Below are positions 1 to 7,452 of a stretch of DNA of 8,001 bases, piece after piece. This DNA is from Desulfuromonadales bacterium (lineage in GTDB: Bacteria > Desulfobacterota > Desulfuromonadia > Desulfuromonadales > BM103), in the NCBI GenBank assembly GCA_030630015.1, contig DAOVNV010000108.1, positions 1-8,001 of the forward strand, in the 5' to 3' direction. The notes below the pieces were generated by a model. That model ran no database searches, had not been told where the DNA came from, and saw only the letters and a list, made by a program, of their open reading frames with translations. The position numbers and the translations under genes were made by a program. How positions within the stretch are numbered: position 1 is the stretch's first letter; the number at the start of each line of letters is the position of its first letter.

Positions 1-2
1 AA

Positions 3-866
3 CTCTCCTGGGGAATGCGGATTGTCTCATTCCTTGGAGCCCTGGCTCTTTCGGCCGCCGTCTTCTTTTTCTTCTACCGGTTCTGGGGACTGCTTGGGAC
101 CGGCAGCCAGGTTGCCATCCTAATTGTCGCCCCACTGCTTGCCACCCTAGCCGTGGAAATCGCTGCGCGCCGCGAGAAAACCTATTATTTTGCATCCCTG
201 CTGGCCTTGGTTGCATTGACCTGTTTTATCCTCAACTTGTCAGTCCTCGGCGTCATCTTCAACATCACCCCCACTCAAAACGCCTTTCTGGCCTGGGGAG
301 CCTTCGCCCTGGTTCTAGCCTACAGTTACGGTCTGCGCCTGCAGCTGGTCGCCGGCATGACCTGTCTGATGGGCTATCTGGCCGCAACTGTCGGCACCTG
401 GAGCGGCTGTTACTGGCTCTCGTTCGGAGAACGACCGGAAAACTTTATCGCCGCCGGATTTATGCTGGCCCTGGCCGCCGCCATCCCGCAGCGCCGCTAT
501 CCAACATTCGCCGGGCTTTATCGCGTTTACGGGCTGCTGGCTGTGTTCATCGCCATACTCATCCTGGCTAACTGGGGCCGCATCAGTTACTTCGACACCC
601 ACCCGGATACGATTGAAGCGATCTACCAGATTGCCGGTTTCGTGCTCGCTGCTCTCGTGATCGGCCGCGGCATCCGCCAACGCTGGCCAGGCACCACCAA
701 TCTCGGCTGCACCTTTTTTGTCCTTTATCTCTATACCAAACTGTTCGACTGGTGGTGGGGCTGGATGCCCAAGTACCTGTTTTTCCTGGTTCTTGGTCTG
801 ATTGCGGTGGGCCTGCTGCTGGCACTTAAAAGGATGCGGGCCATGGTGCAGGGAGGTGTCCAATGA
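3..866 (+). CDS. Multi-pass membrane protein, DUF2157-like, 5'-truncated by the window edge
   Basis: Integral inner-membrane protein of unknown function. About ten hydrophobic segments alternate with short charged loops, for example residues 3-25, 31-48, 57-80, 168-186 and 253-272 counted from the ATG at base 15. The frame stays open to the left edge (Leu-Ser-Trp-Gly before that Met), and no spaced Shine-Dalgarno precedes base 15. The visible part is therefore probably the C-terminal portion of a longer protein; DUF2157-type proteins usually carry more N-terminal sequence. The stop overlaps the next gene's start (ATGA at 863-866), which implies translational coupling. A DUF2157-like protein next to a DUF4824 protein is, from memory, a recurring gene pair. 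The family assignment rests on sequence feel and context, not on an alignment. If base 15 is the true start, the protein is 283 residues. Confidence 0.7.
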   Translation, partial: LSWGMRIVSFLGALALSAAVFFFFYRFWGLLGTGSQVAILIVAPLLATLAVEIAARREKTYYFASLLALVALTCFILNLSVLGVIFNITPTQNAFLAWGAFALVLAYSYGLRLQLVAGMTCLMGYLAATVGTWSGCYWLSFGERPENFIAAGFMLALAAAIPQRRYPTFAGLYRVYGLLAVFIAILILANWGRISYFDTHPDTIEAIYQIAGFVLAALVIGRGIRQRWPGTTNLGCTFFVLYLYTKLFDWWWGWMPKYLFFLVLGLIAVGLLLALKRMRAMVQGGVQ

Positions 867-1720
867 AACGCCTCGGACTGGTTTGCGCTTTACTGCTACT
901 GGTCGCAGTCAACGCCTTCGTTCTGGCAGGGATCGCCACCAACCGCAGTAATCAACCGGAAGCATCCCTCCTGCTCACTGAACGCGAACTGCCGCTCGCC
1001 TATCGCTACAACATCTCGGACCTGGAAAACAGCGGGGTTTCACTGACCCTGAGCTGGCATCCCTACGAAACTGATTGGAGCTGGCTGGATGCCGCAAAGA
1101 TGTCCGAACTCGGCTTTGACGTTCGTCCTCTGAGAAAAGATACTGAGGACTCCAGATCATATCGCCGCCCCCTTCCGAAAAAGGTTTTTGCCGTTCTTGA
1201 GTATGAGGGAGAGTCATGGCAGAGTTTCCGCCGCAAAAAGCTTGAAGAACGCGCCAAACTTCCAGAAAAGGTCACCCAGGAAAAACTGGAACCCGAAGCG
1301 GCAGAACGGCAACGCAAACAGATCGACAGCAGCCTCACGGCAGCCTCACGTCTGTTCGCAATCGATGCCGGCCTCGACCCTCAGCAGCTTCGCAAACGTT
1401 ATCCGGACACAAGCCGCTATCTGATCACGGCAGCCATGGTACGTCTTCTTGATGCGGGGTGGTACTACCGCCGCAACGACGACAACACGACTCCCACGAA
1501 ACGCGGTTCAATTCAGTCGCTGCTGAGCACGTCCATCCATGTCCCCCTGCCACATCGAAAAGTCCTGGATCCCCTGATCGGGAAAGCAGGTCTTTCGCCA
1601 AACCGGACCTACTACGACCCTGCCTCTGACGTCCCCAGCCGGCCCCGCTATCGGGTCAGGCTCAACTACGGGTCACGCTATGAGCCATGGATCGACATGA
1701 TCGAAAGGATTGCCGAATAG
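863..1720 (+). CDS. DUF4824 family protein
   Basis: A 285-residue protein of unknown function with a single hydrophobic N-terminal segment (about residues 5-25). This is probably an uncleaved anchor or signal sequence placing the rest in the periplasm. The conserved-looking stretch LTERELPL (38-45), followed by ENSGVSLTLSW (55-65), is what I associate with DUF4824, a family of about 270-290 residues in Proteobacteria. The middle (about 115-155) is strongly charged, rich in Lys/Arg/Glu, and may form a helix or coiled coil. The start overlaps the upstream stop by four bases, with AGGGAGG at 849-855 as ribosome binding site. The two products probably work together at the inner membrane. No catalytic motif is visible, so I infer no reaction. 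Confidence 0.82.
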   Translation: MKRLGLVCALLLLVAVNAFVLAGIATNRSNQPEASLLLTERELPLAYRYNISDLENSGVSLTLSWHPYETDWSWLDAAKMSELGFDVRPLRKDTEDSRSYRRPLPKKVFAVLEYEGESWQSFRRKKLEERAKLPEKVTQEKLEPEAAERQRKQIDSSLTAASRLFAIDAGLDPQQLRKRYPDTSRYLITAAMVRLLDAGWYYRRNDDNTTPTKRGSIQSLLSTSIHVPLPHRKVLDPLIGKAGLSPNRTYYDPASDVPSRPRYRVRLNYGSRYEPWIDMIERIAE

Positions 1721-1770
1721 TTTTTATACCCGGCAGACCAAGCGGCTTCGGCTCTTCCTCATTCGGCAAT
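1709..1770. repeat. 10-bp perfect inverted repeat flanking the end of the DUF4824 gene
   Basis: ATTGCCGAAT at 1709-1718 is the exact reverse complement of ATTCGGCAAT at 1761-1770, separated by 42 bases. The left arm lies in the last codons of the DUF4824 gene. The right arm lies about 46 bases before the transporter start. It could be an RNA stem acting as a weak processing or termination element, or an operator for the transporter. The long loop and absence of a U-tract make it a poor intrinsic terminator. A repeat of this length and spacing can also occur by chance in 8 kb. Confidence 0.3.
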
Positions 1771-1816
1771 AATCCGGTATGGTATCTGCGTAACAACAGG
1801 CGCAGAAAGGATCCGG

Positions 1817-3199
1817 ATGCCCCAGCAAATCTCCCGTTCGGCCACGCTGTTCGTGGTTTGCAGCGCTCATTTCCTGATGCCGTTCATGATGTCGGCGGTC
1901 GCCGTGGCCCTGCCGGCGATCGGCCGCGAATTCAATCCGAGCGCCATTCAACTGGGCCTGGTTGAGACCACCTATGTGCTTTCCGCGTCGATTTTCCTGC
2001 TGGCCATGGGGCGCATGGCCGATATCCATGGGCGGCGGCGCATCTTCCAGATCGGGATTGTCATTTTCACGATTGTCGGCGGGCTGCTGTCCCAGGCCTG
2101 GTCGATCGAGGCGATGATCGGACTGCGCTTCCTGCAGGGCATGGGCGGATCGATGGTCATGGCGACCACCCTCGCCATCGTCGTTTCGGTCTTTCCCCCT
2201 GAGGAGCGGGGCAAGGCGCTCGGCATCGCCATTGCCAGCGTCTATGCCGGCATCTCCTGCGGGCCTTTTTTCGGCGGCCTGCTGGTCAACTCGTTCGGCT
2301 GGCGTTCGCTCTTCTACCTGAGCGTGCCCCTGGGAGCGCTGACCTTTCTGATCTCACTAGCGAAACTGCGCGGGGAATGGGCCGAAGCGGAAGGAGAACC
2401 TTTCGACTGGTTCGGCAGCCTGATCTACGCCGCCAGCCTGCTACTGCTGATTACCGGGGCATCCAATCTGGATCGGGGGATCTGGGCCTGGATCCTGGGA
2501 GCGATCGGAACCGCCGGGCTGGGCGTATTCCTGGTTTTCGAGGCCCGCATCGACTACCCGGTGCTCAACATCGCCCTGCTGCGCAGCAACCGGGTCTTCG
2601 CCCTCTCCAACCTGGCCGCCATGCTCAATTACGCGGCCACTTTTGGGATTACCTTCTTCCTGAGTCTCTACCTGCAGTACGTCAAGGGGATGAACCCACG
2701 AGAAGCGGGAACTATTCTGATTATTCAACCGGTGGTACAAGCTTTCTTCTCACCGATGTGCGGGCGTCTAGCCGACCGCTTCCCGGCAGCCAAGGTGGCA
2801 ACCATCGGCATGGCGCTGTGCGCAGCTGGGCTCGGCATCTCCGCCACCATCACCGTCGACACGCCACTGGCCCTGATCATGATCATGCTGGCCGTGCTCG
2901 GCTTCGGCTTCGCCCTCTTCTCCTCACCCAACGTGAGCGTCATCATGGGTAGCGTGGAACCACGTTACCTCGGTGTAGCCTCGGGACTGAACGGCAGCGT
3001 ACGCACCTTGGGGATGTTAACCAGCATGACCATCATCACCATCATTTTCTCGATTTTTCTGGGAGGGCATGCGGTGGCGCCGGAGACTTTGCCGGCTTTT
3101 CTGAACAGCATGCATACTGCCTTGCTGGTGTTTTGTGGGTTGTGTGGGGTGGGGATATTTTGTTCGTTTGCTCGGTTTGAGCGGAATTCTAATTTGTAA
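1817..3199 (+). CDS. MFS transporter, DHA2 (EmrB/QacA-like) drug:H+ antiporter type
   Basis: Inner-membrane secondary transporter of 460 residues, probably exporting a drug or metabolite against protons; the substrate cannot be read from sequence. I count about 14 hydrophobic segments: roughly 11-33, 46-64, 78-93, 99-125, 134-156, 163-183, 198-216, 222-241, 263-287, 297-313, 326-346, 351-375, 395-416 and 430-451. The extra pair in the middle is what separates DHA2 from 12-segment DHA1. Motif A follows segment 2 (GRMADIHGRRR, 65-75). An antiporter-type motif C lies in segment 5 (Gly145, Gly149-Pro150, Gly153-Gly154). A half-copy of motif A (GRLADR, 316-321) marks the second half. AAAGGA at 1806-1811 supports this ATG. 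No regulator or membrane-fusion partner is adjacent, so it looks monocistronic. The last 25 codons are unusually G/T-rich. Confidence 0.92.
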   Translation: MPQQISRSATLFVVCSAHFLMPFMMSAVAVALPAIGREFNPSAIQLGLVETTYVLSASIFLLAMGRMADIHGRRRIFQIGIVIFTIVGGLLSQAWSIEAMIGLRFLQGMGGSMVMATTLAIVVSVFPPEERGKALGIAIASVYAGISCGPFFGGLLVNSFGWRSLFYLSVPLGALTFLISLAKLRGEWAEAEGEPFDWFGSLIYAASLLLLITGASNLDRGIWAWILGAIGTAGLGVFLVFEARIDYPVLNIALLRSNRVFALSNLAAMLNYAATFGITFFLSLYLQYVKGMNPREAGTILIIQPVVQAFFSPMCGRLADRFPAAKVATIGMALCAAGLGISATITVDTPLALIMIMLAVLGFGFALFSSPNVSVIMGSVEPRYLGVASGLNGSVRTLGMLTSMTIITIIFSIFLGGHAVAPETLPAFLNSMHTALLVFCGLCGVGIFCSFARFERNSNL

Positions 3200-3261
3200 A
3201 TGTTTTTTTTGGAATCTAGTACTTAGACAATTTTGATCTTATTTAGTTGATGCTATGAATC

Positions 3262-3291
3262 AAAACCGTCGGGTCGCGTCCCGCCGGTTTT
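3262..3291. terminator. Bidirectional hairpin terminator between converging genes
   Basis: AAAACCG (3262-3268) pairs with CGGTTTT (3285-3291). Inside, CGGG (3270-3273) pairs with CCCG (3280-3283), with one mismatch between the two stems and a six-base loop. The outer A/T arms provide a run of T on either strand, so the element can end both the MFS transcript (+) and the thyX transcript (-). It sits 63 bases after the transporter stop and 33 bases after the thyX stop. The remaining intergenic bases (3200-3261) are AT-rich and show nothing else. Confidence 0.75.
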
Positions 3292-3323
3292 AAGATTTTC
3301 TAACGAGAGAAAACTCCTCTCCT

Positions 3324-4244
3324 CTACCAGGGCGCAGTCAACCCAAACTTCCCAAGTTTCCCCTTAAATTCCCGCGCCTCGCGCGACAACCTAACCTCCC
3401 CACCTTTCTCAGTCAGCCAACCAATCTCAAACGCCAGCTGCCTGGCTCCATCATCCTTCCCCTGTGCCAGCAACGCCACAAATTGCGTCTCAGCATCAGA
3501 CAGGTAAAGGCTGTTAAAGCGATAATCCAAAAAAGCCTCCCAGGTATGCGGCACCCACTTGCTGACAATCTTTTCACCAATCAACCGGGCATACTCGCGA
3601 ATCTCGTACTGGGCGTGCTCGTCCATACGCAGTGACAAAAAATGCAGCAGGTTGTGCAGGTCGATCTTCCAGTAGGCCTCGGTATAGGTCCCCAGCGGCA
3701 GATCCTTGCGGGCCTGCTCACGGGCCACACCCTGTTCGAGTCGACCCTGGTAGACATCCTTGCAGCGCTGGTGCAGTTCGGCCTCCTCCGCACTGAGTCG
3801 GGTGCCGATTGCGGGATCAACGCCCACACCGCTACCCTGCTTGTTGATTTCGGACTGAGCGCGCCATTCGTCGGGCGCCGTGCTGCGCGCCGCATCAATC
3901 GCTACAGAATAGCGAGTCGAATATTCGTTGACGCTGGCGGTCCGATGCCGGATCCACTGCCGCCAGCAGTCCATCGGCACCCGTACATGCAGTTTGAGCT
4001 CGCACATCTCGAAGGGCGTGGTGTGACGGTGACGCAGCAGGTAGCGGATCAGGCCGCGGTCCTCGCTGACCTTCTTGGTGCCGGCCCCGTAGGACACCCG
4101 CGCCGCCTGGACGATCGAACTGTCCGTCCCCATGTAGTCGATCACCCGGACAAACCCGTCGTCCAAAACGGGAAAGGTCACGCCGAGTATTTCATCGAGT
4201 TCGGCACAGTGCGGGCGAGGCAGAATTTCGGATTGGTTTGTCAT
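3324..4244 (-). CDS. thyX: Flavin-dependent thymidylate synthase ThyX
   Basis: FAD-dependent enzyme that makes dTMP from dUMP, using methylenetetrahydrofolate as carbon donor and NAD(P)H as reductant; it is cytosolic. The ThyX signature RHRxxSxNExSxRY is intact at residues 99-112 (RHRTASVNEYSTRY), with Ser109 at the position of the conserved active-site serine. A further conserved-looking block is RHRHTTPFE at 71-79, in the FAD/dUMP region. The block LHNLLHFLSLRMDEHAQYEI (196-215) holds the C-terminal dUMP-contacting arginine, probably Arg206. At 306 residues it is longer than the compact 220-250-residue members. The extra length is an N-terminal lead of about 30 residues and a charged C-terminal tail after about 245. 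GGAGAG lies eight bases upstream of the ATG. It stands alone between two terminators. Confidence 0.97.
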   Translation of the reverse strand: MTNQSEILPRPHCAELDEILGVTFPVLDDGFVRVIDYMGTDSSIVQAARVSYGAGTKKVSEDRGLIRYLLRHRHTTPFEMCELKLHVRVPMDCWRQWIRHRTASVNEYSTRYSVAIDAARSTAPDEWRAQSEINKQGSGVGVDPAIGTRLSAEEAELHQRCKDVYQGRLEQGVAREQARKDLPLGTYTEAYWKIDLHNLLHFLSLRMDEHAQYEIREYARLIGEKIVSKWVPHTWEAFLDYRFNSLYLSDAETQFVALLAQGKDDGARQLAFEIGWLTEKGGEVRLSREAREFKGKLGKFGLTAPW

Positions 4245-4290
4245 GAACGCTCTCCAGACAACATTTTTAATCAGTTTCTTGCAGACGCCT

Positions 4291-4319
4291 ATTAGGCCTT
4301 AAGTTACAACTTGTTTCAA
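4291..4319 (-). promoter_or_regulatory. Candidate thyX promoter
   Basis: On the minus strand TTGAAA (4314-4319) is followed after 17 bases by CCTAAT (4291-4296), a weak -10 that keeps only the last four consensus bases. An imperfect dyad, GCCTA-T-TAGGC (4287-4297), overlaps the -10 and could be a repressor site. The placement, about 45-50 bases before the thyX start and beyond the upstream terminator, fits, but the match is weak. The rest of 4245-4364 shows only AT-rich DNA and the ribosome binding site. Confidence 0.3.
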
Positions 4320-4364
4320 GATTTTTTCGTTCTTCTCGCCGTAAAGGCATCAGGCTAAATCAGA

Positions 4365-4386
4365 AAGACGGCCAGTTGGCCGTCTT
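4365..4386 (-). terminator. Intrinsic terminator of the barrel/PKD operon
   Basis: A perfect inverted repeat, AAGACGGCCA (4365-4374) with TGGCCGTCTT (4377-4386), leaves a four-base effective loop. Read on the minus strand, it is followed by a T-rich stretch (TCTTTCTGATTT). It lies 94 bases after the stop of the secreted PKD protein and isolates thyX from that operon. The stretch 4387-4479 is 3' untranslated sequence with no other visible signal. Confidence 0.82.
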
Positions 4387-4479
4387 CCCAGGTTGGCTTT
4401 GGAATTACCTCAACATCCCGGACGTCACCTGATTAAGGGATATTTTCTACTGACCAGAAATCGGTCTCAGGATATTACT

Positions 4480-5490
4480 CTATTGAAAAATAAAATGCGC
4501 AAGCTCACTGGCGCCAACCAGGTTACCCTCGGCGTCATAACTCTTGACCCACCACATGTAGGCTTTTCCGGAATCAAAACTCTCGGTGAGTATCGCTTCC
4601 GGCAGATCGTAAGCGGTCCCTTTGGTATAGGCGGCAGCAACCGGAACCTCACCCTCCCTCTCGAAGAACTCGACCAAGTACATGGCCGCCCTAGTGGTCC
4701 CTTCCCAACGGAACGACTGTGGCACAAATGCGAGATCGGCATGGTTGCGCGGCTCGGCAGTCCGGAGCGGAGCCAGGCCGGCCGTGGACTCTTCGGAGGT
4801 CACATAATAAATCGCTTCGGGGAAGGAGATATTATTTACCGGGTTGGTGATCACCAGCCTCACGCGATGCGAACCTTCGACGAAAGTCGGCAGGAAGGGA
4901 ACAGCCGGAGATGTCAACCGGATGCTCTTACCGTAAGTCAGGTGCTGATTAACCTGCGACAGCACACGGCCGTCCACCTCCCAATAACCCTTTAAAAGGC
5001 CAGAGCCATCGAAGCGGAGATCCGCGTTAGCCCGCAGGCCAGGCTGGTTGCGGTTGACCGTGGTTTCCGCCCGGCCGTTGTCAAAGCTAAGTTGGAGACG
5101 GGTGATGGTCAATTCTGACGTAGCAGGAGTAGCAAAGGTCACCGTTACTGACGCGGTGTCAACATCAAGAAGAGGTGCTCCAGTCGGAGATAGCACACAA
5201 TCGCTGCTTGCAGTGATCGTGTAGTTGCCAGAAGTCGAATAGATATGATTTAAATTATTCGTACAGACATATGGCACAGTGCCCGCACAGTTGACAAAAG
5301 TCGTAGTACCATCGTCGAAATCAACATTAATCGTGCACGATGCTAAATCCGGAGAAGTAGAAACATTCACCGAAACATTTTCCCCCACAAGAACCGAACT
5401 TGGCACCGCCGTAACATTCATTGCGCTGGTAACGCCCGCACTAAGCAGCAGAACCATAAAAAACCCAATTATCGAGAGGATAGGCTTCAT
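4480..5490 (-). CDS. Secreted protein with PKD-like and C-terminal beta-sandwich modules
   Basis: A 336-residue exported protein of unknown function. Residues 1-23 are a Sec-type signal peptide with a basic start, a hydrophobic core and a likely cleavage after Thr-Ser-Ala. Residues about 24-120 look like a PKD/Ig-type beta-sandwich: VDFDDGTTTF at 56-65, then NHIYSTSGNYTITASS at 81-96, the usual GDG-like turn and Y/F-x-x-x-G-x-Y pattern. The domain has four cysteines (52, 68, 76, 98), which could form two disulfides outside the cytoplasm. Residues about 125-232 look like a second beta-rich module. Residues about 240-336 look fibronectin-III-like, with FRWEGTTRAAMYLVEFFE (260-277) and AYMWWVKSYDAEG (310-322). 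The gene follows the barrel gene by 12 bases, and its AGGAG (5499-5503) shares a base with the barrel stop codon, so expression is probably coupled. PKD-encoding DNA is clearly lower in GC than the rest. Confidence 0.85.
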   Translation of the reverse strand: MKPILSIIGFFMVLLLSAGVTSAMNVTAVPSSVLVGENVSVNVSTSPDLASCTINVDFDDGTTTFVNCAGTVPYVCTNNLNHIYSTSGNYTITASSDCVLSPTGAPLLDVDTASVTVTFATPATSELTITRLQLSFDNGRAETTVNRNQPGLRANADLRFDGSGLLKGYWEVDGRVLSQVNQHLTYGKSIRLTSPAVPFLPTFVEGSHRVRLVITNPVNNISFPEAIYYVTSEESTAGLAPLRTAEPRNHADLAFVPQSFRWEGTTRAAMYLVEFFEREGEVPVAAAYTKGTAYDLPEAILTESFDSGKAYMWWVKSYDAEGNLVGASELAHFIFQ

Positions 5491-5498
5491 TGTAAGAT

Positions 5499-5503
5499 CT
5501 CCT
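5499..5503 (-). promoter_or_regulatory. Ribosome binding site overlapping the upstream stop
   Basis: AGGAG on the minus strand begins with the last A of the barrel gene's TAA (5503-5505) and lies eight bases before the ATG at 5490. Ribosomes ending the barrel would be positioned to start the PKD protein. This fixes the downstream start and argues for one operon. Confidence 0.8.
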
Positions 5504-7452
5504 TAAAACGCAAAACCCATGCTGGTCGAAAGCACCAGCAACAGGGCGAATTCATCATCATCCTGGTCGAACACCTTGTCGTTGGTCCGATTATAAAGAC
5601 CCCTGATCCCGACCGACGGGTTCAGGAAACCGGCCCATTCCTGCAGAAAATGGTAAGCCACCCGGGCATTGCCGTTGACCATGTCCATTTCCATGGTGTC
5701 ATCACTATTTTTCATCTGGTTAAAAGCCCCGCCAAACTCATACGAAACACTGCCCTGGTAAAGGGTGCCACGCAGATCAAGGGTGACAGTCAAGGTGTCG
5801 GTATCGATCCCGCTGGTCTCATCGGTCGAACGGTTGAATGACAAGTTAGGCGAGAGGGACAGGGTTTCAGCGTAATAGGTGGGCGAAAAGCTGTAGGTCT
5901 GGTTTTTGGTGTCGTAATTGCTTTCCGTCTTGTCGTTCTGGGTCGAGTAGTTCGCGTTGAAACCGAAATTCCAAGGCCCCGCCATGTAGTTAATGCGAGC
6001 ACCATACATGTCGGTGTCGGTTCGGTATGGCAGACCTCCCTCGGGGATCATGGAACTGTCCATGATCATCTTCTGGTAGTTGAGCCCCATCGGCAGGGTC
6101 GGGAACCGGTTGAAAGAGTAGTCGGCCGAAACCATGGTAGCCACCACCTGTGGGAGACGCTCATCTTCGTCGACATTATCCTCGTAGCGCGAAGCGGACA
6201 GGTTGAGACCATGCATCGCTTTCTGCACACCGCCCATCACGGTAAAGCCTTCCCGGTCGCGTTGCAATCCGGGATTGCCGATGACTTCGTATTCCGGCCC
6301 CACATATTCATAAACCGCCTGGTAGTTGTAGCTGCCGGCATAGCCGCTGGCACGCAGGGTCCAGGCTTTGCCCGTTTCGGCCGAGAACTCATCGTCGGTA
6401 TTCGCATCGAAATCGGACCAATCGTATTCAGCTTCGAGGTTCAGCTTGCCTTCCAGCAGCTGATACTGCACGAGCAAGCCGAGCACATCCCCTTCCCGTT
6501 GGCCGCTGTCCGCATCATAGATGCCGAAGGAGTTGCTTTCCTCGGCACCGGTGACATAAATGGCGCGCAGCTTCAAGGTATCGGACAGGAGACTGTAGCC
6601 GCCGGACACTCCCTTGATGTTGTCGGAGGTGTCGAATTCGAGACCGGTGCCGTCGTCAATGCCGAACATCTGTTCACTGTTGACCACGAAACCACTGAGC
6701 GACAGCTTCTTGTAATTGAAATTCGTCTGTACGCCCCGCCGAGCCAAGCCCATCACGGTATTCTGCGTTTCCTGGATCTGCAGGTCGCCGGCGTTGAGCT
6801 GCAGGCTCAAATCGTCTTTCAGATATTGCGCGGTAATCAGGTAATTAACCAGATCGATCCCCTTCTTCTCCGGCGCATACATCGGCATACTGCGATCGAG
6901 CCAGCGCAGGTTGGTGGTCAGGCCCATCTGCCAGGCCCCCTGGGTAAAGGTCGTGGTATTGCCGAGATTGGCGGCAAAGTTCCGATGCGGGATCTGGGTG
7001 AGATGGTCAGACTTGTCGAGCACCTGCTCGTAGACAGCGGACACCTGGGTATTGCTGGACATCTTGGTGAAAGTGCTGAAAGAAAAAACCTGCTCCACGA
7101 CGCTGCCGTCGGCGCAATAAACAACCAGGTAGAGTTGGTGGGGGCCGTTCATCAGCGGCTGGACCGGCTTGAATTCGAAACCGGTCGGCGTGAAATCGAG
7201 GGCGCCGGTGATATCGATGCCATCAAGTTGAGCCAGCATGTTCTGCTGCGAAACCGGGATGCCGACTTCGCAGACAATTGGTGGCTTGCTGGTCGTTGCC
7301 TCGACACCTTCGCCGGGAGAGACAAAAGTGATCGCTTCGGCACCGGCCCATCCGGGGATTGCGAATACAGCAATTGCTGCAGAAATGACAATGATCGGTA
7401 TCGATCTTCGCCAATCAAACCTCACCCGCCGGCCCAATCTTATTCTCAACAT
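5503..7452 (-). CDS. Outer-membrane beta-barrel protein with N-terminal Ig-like domain
   Basis: A 649-residue protein, probably in the outer membrane. A long, Arg-rich signal peptide (seven Arg in the first 16 residues, hydrophobic core about 18-33) ends with Ala-Gly-Ala near residue 38. Residues about 40-128 resemble a bacterial Ig-like domain: an early SPGEG turn, the LDGIDITG hairpin (76-83), the PLMNGPHQLYLVVYC run (99-113), and Cys61/Cys113 as a possible disulfide. From about 135 to the end, amphipathic strands alternate with polar, Asp/Asn/Glu-rich loops, and the chain ends in Met-Gly-Phe-Ala-Phe, the terminal aromatic typical of barrels inserted by the BAM complex. Length suggests 20 or more strands. 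No CxxC or haem motif and no cytochrome neighbour is present, so I do not call an electron-transfer porin. AGGAGG precedes the ATG. It heads an operon with the PKD protein, possibly as its anchor or exporter. Confidence 0.85.
   Translation of the reverse strand: MLRIRLGRRVRFDWRRSIPIIVISAAIAVFAIPGWAGAEAITFVSPGEGVEATTSKPPIVCEVGIPVSQQNMLAQLDGIDITGALDFTPTGFEFKPVQPLMNGPHQLYLVVYCADGSVVEQVFSFSTFTKMSSNTQVSAVYEQVLDKSDHLTQIPHRNFAANLGNTTTFTQGAWQMGLTTNLRWLDRSMPMYAPEKKGIDLVNYLITAQYLKDDLSLQLNAGDLQIQETQNTVMGLARRGVQTNFNYKKLSLSGFVVNSEQMFGIDDGTGLEFDTSDNIKGVSGGYSLLSDTLKLRAIYVTGAEESNSFGIYDADSGQREGDVLGLLVQYQLLEGKLNLEAEYDWSDFDANTDDEFSAETGKAWTLRASGYAGSYNYQAVYEYVGPEYEVIGNPGLQRDREGFTVMGGVQKAMHGLNLSASRYEDNVDEDERLPQVVATMVSADYSFNRFPTLPMGLNYQKMIMDSSMIPEGGLPYRTDTDMYGARINYMAGPWNFGFNANYSTQNDKTESNYDTKNQTYSFSPTYYAETLSLSPNLSFNRSTDETSGIDTDTLTVTLDLRGTLYQGSVSYEFGGAFNQMKNSDDTMEMDMVNGNARVAYHFLQEWAGFLNPSVGIRGLYNRTNDKVFDQDDDEFALLLVLSTSMGFAF

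Noticed and set aside
1721..1816. Promoter for the MFS transporter (AATAAT near 1768)
   Set aside because: No acceptable -35 lies at 16-18 bases, and alternative pairings in this gap are equally weak, so no specific promoter can be supported.
2377..2952. Second-frame open stretch within the MFS gene
   Set aside because: Its translation is Arg/His/Pro-rich with no membrane pattern, while the overlapping frame gives a full transporter.
3642..4295. Plus-strand open frame of 217 codons antisense to thyX
   Set aside because: The opposite strand carries the intact ThyX signature, so this frame is a by-product of codon bias.
4393..4995. Plus-strand open frame of 200 codons over the terminator side and the PKD protein gene
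   Set aside because: It lies antisense to a convincing secreted protein, starts next to a terminator hairpin, and has no domain-like pattern.
7400..7452. Twin-arginine export signal in the barrel protein's Arg-rich N-terminus
   Set aside because: The spacing does not fit S/T-R-R-x-F-L-K, and outer-membrane barrels are exported unfolded through Sec. The arginines simply give a long basic n-region.
5503..7452. Porin of a porin-cytochrome (MtrB/PioB-like) electron conduit
   Set aside because: No N-terminal CxxC, and no CxxCH haem motifs in this protein or its neighbours.
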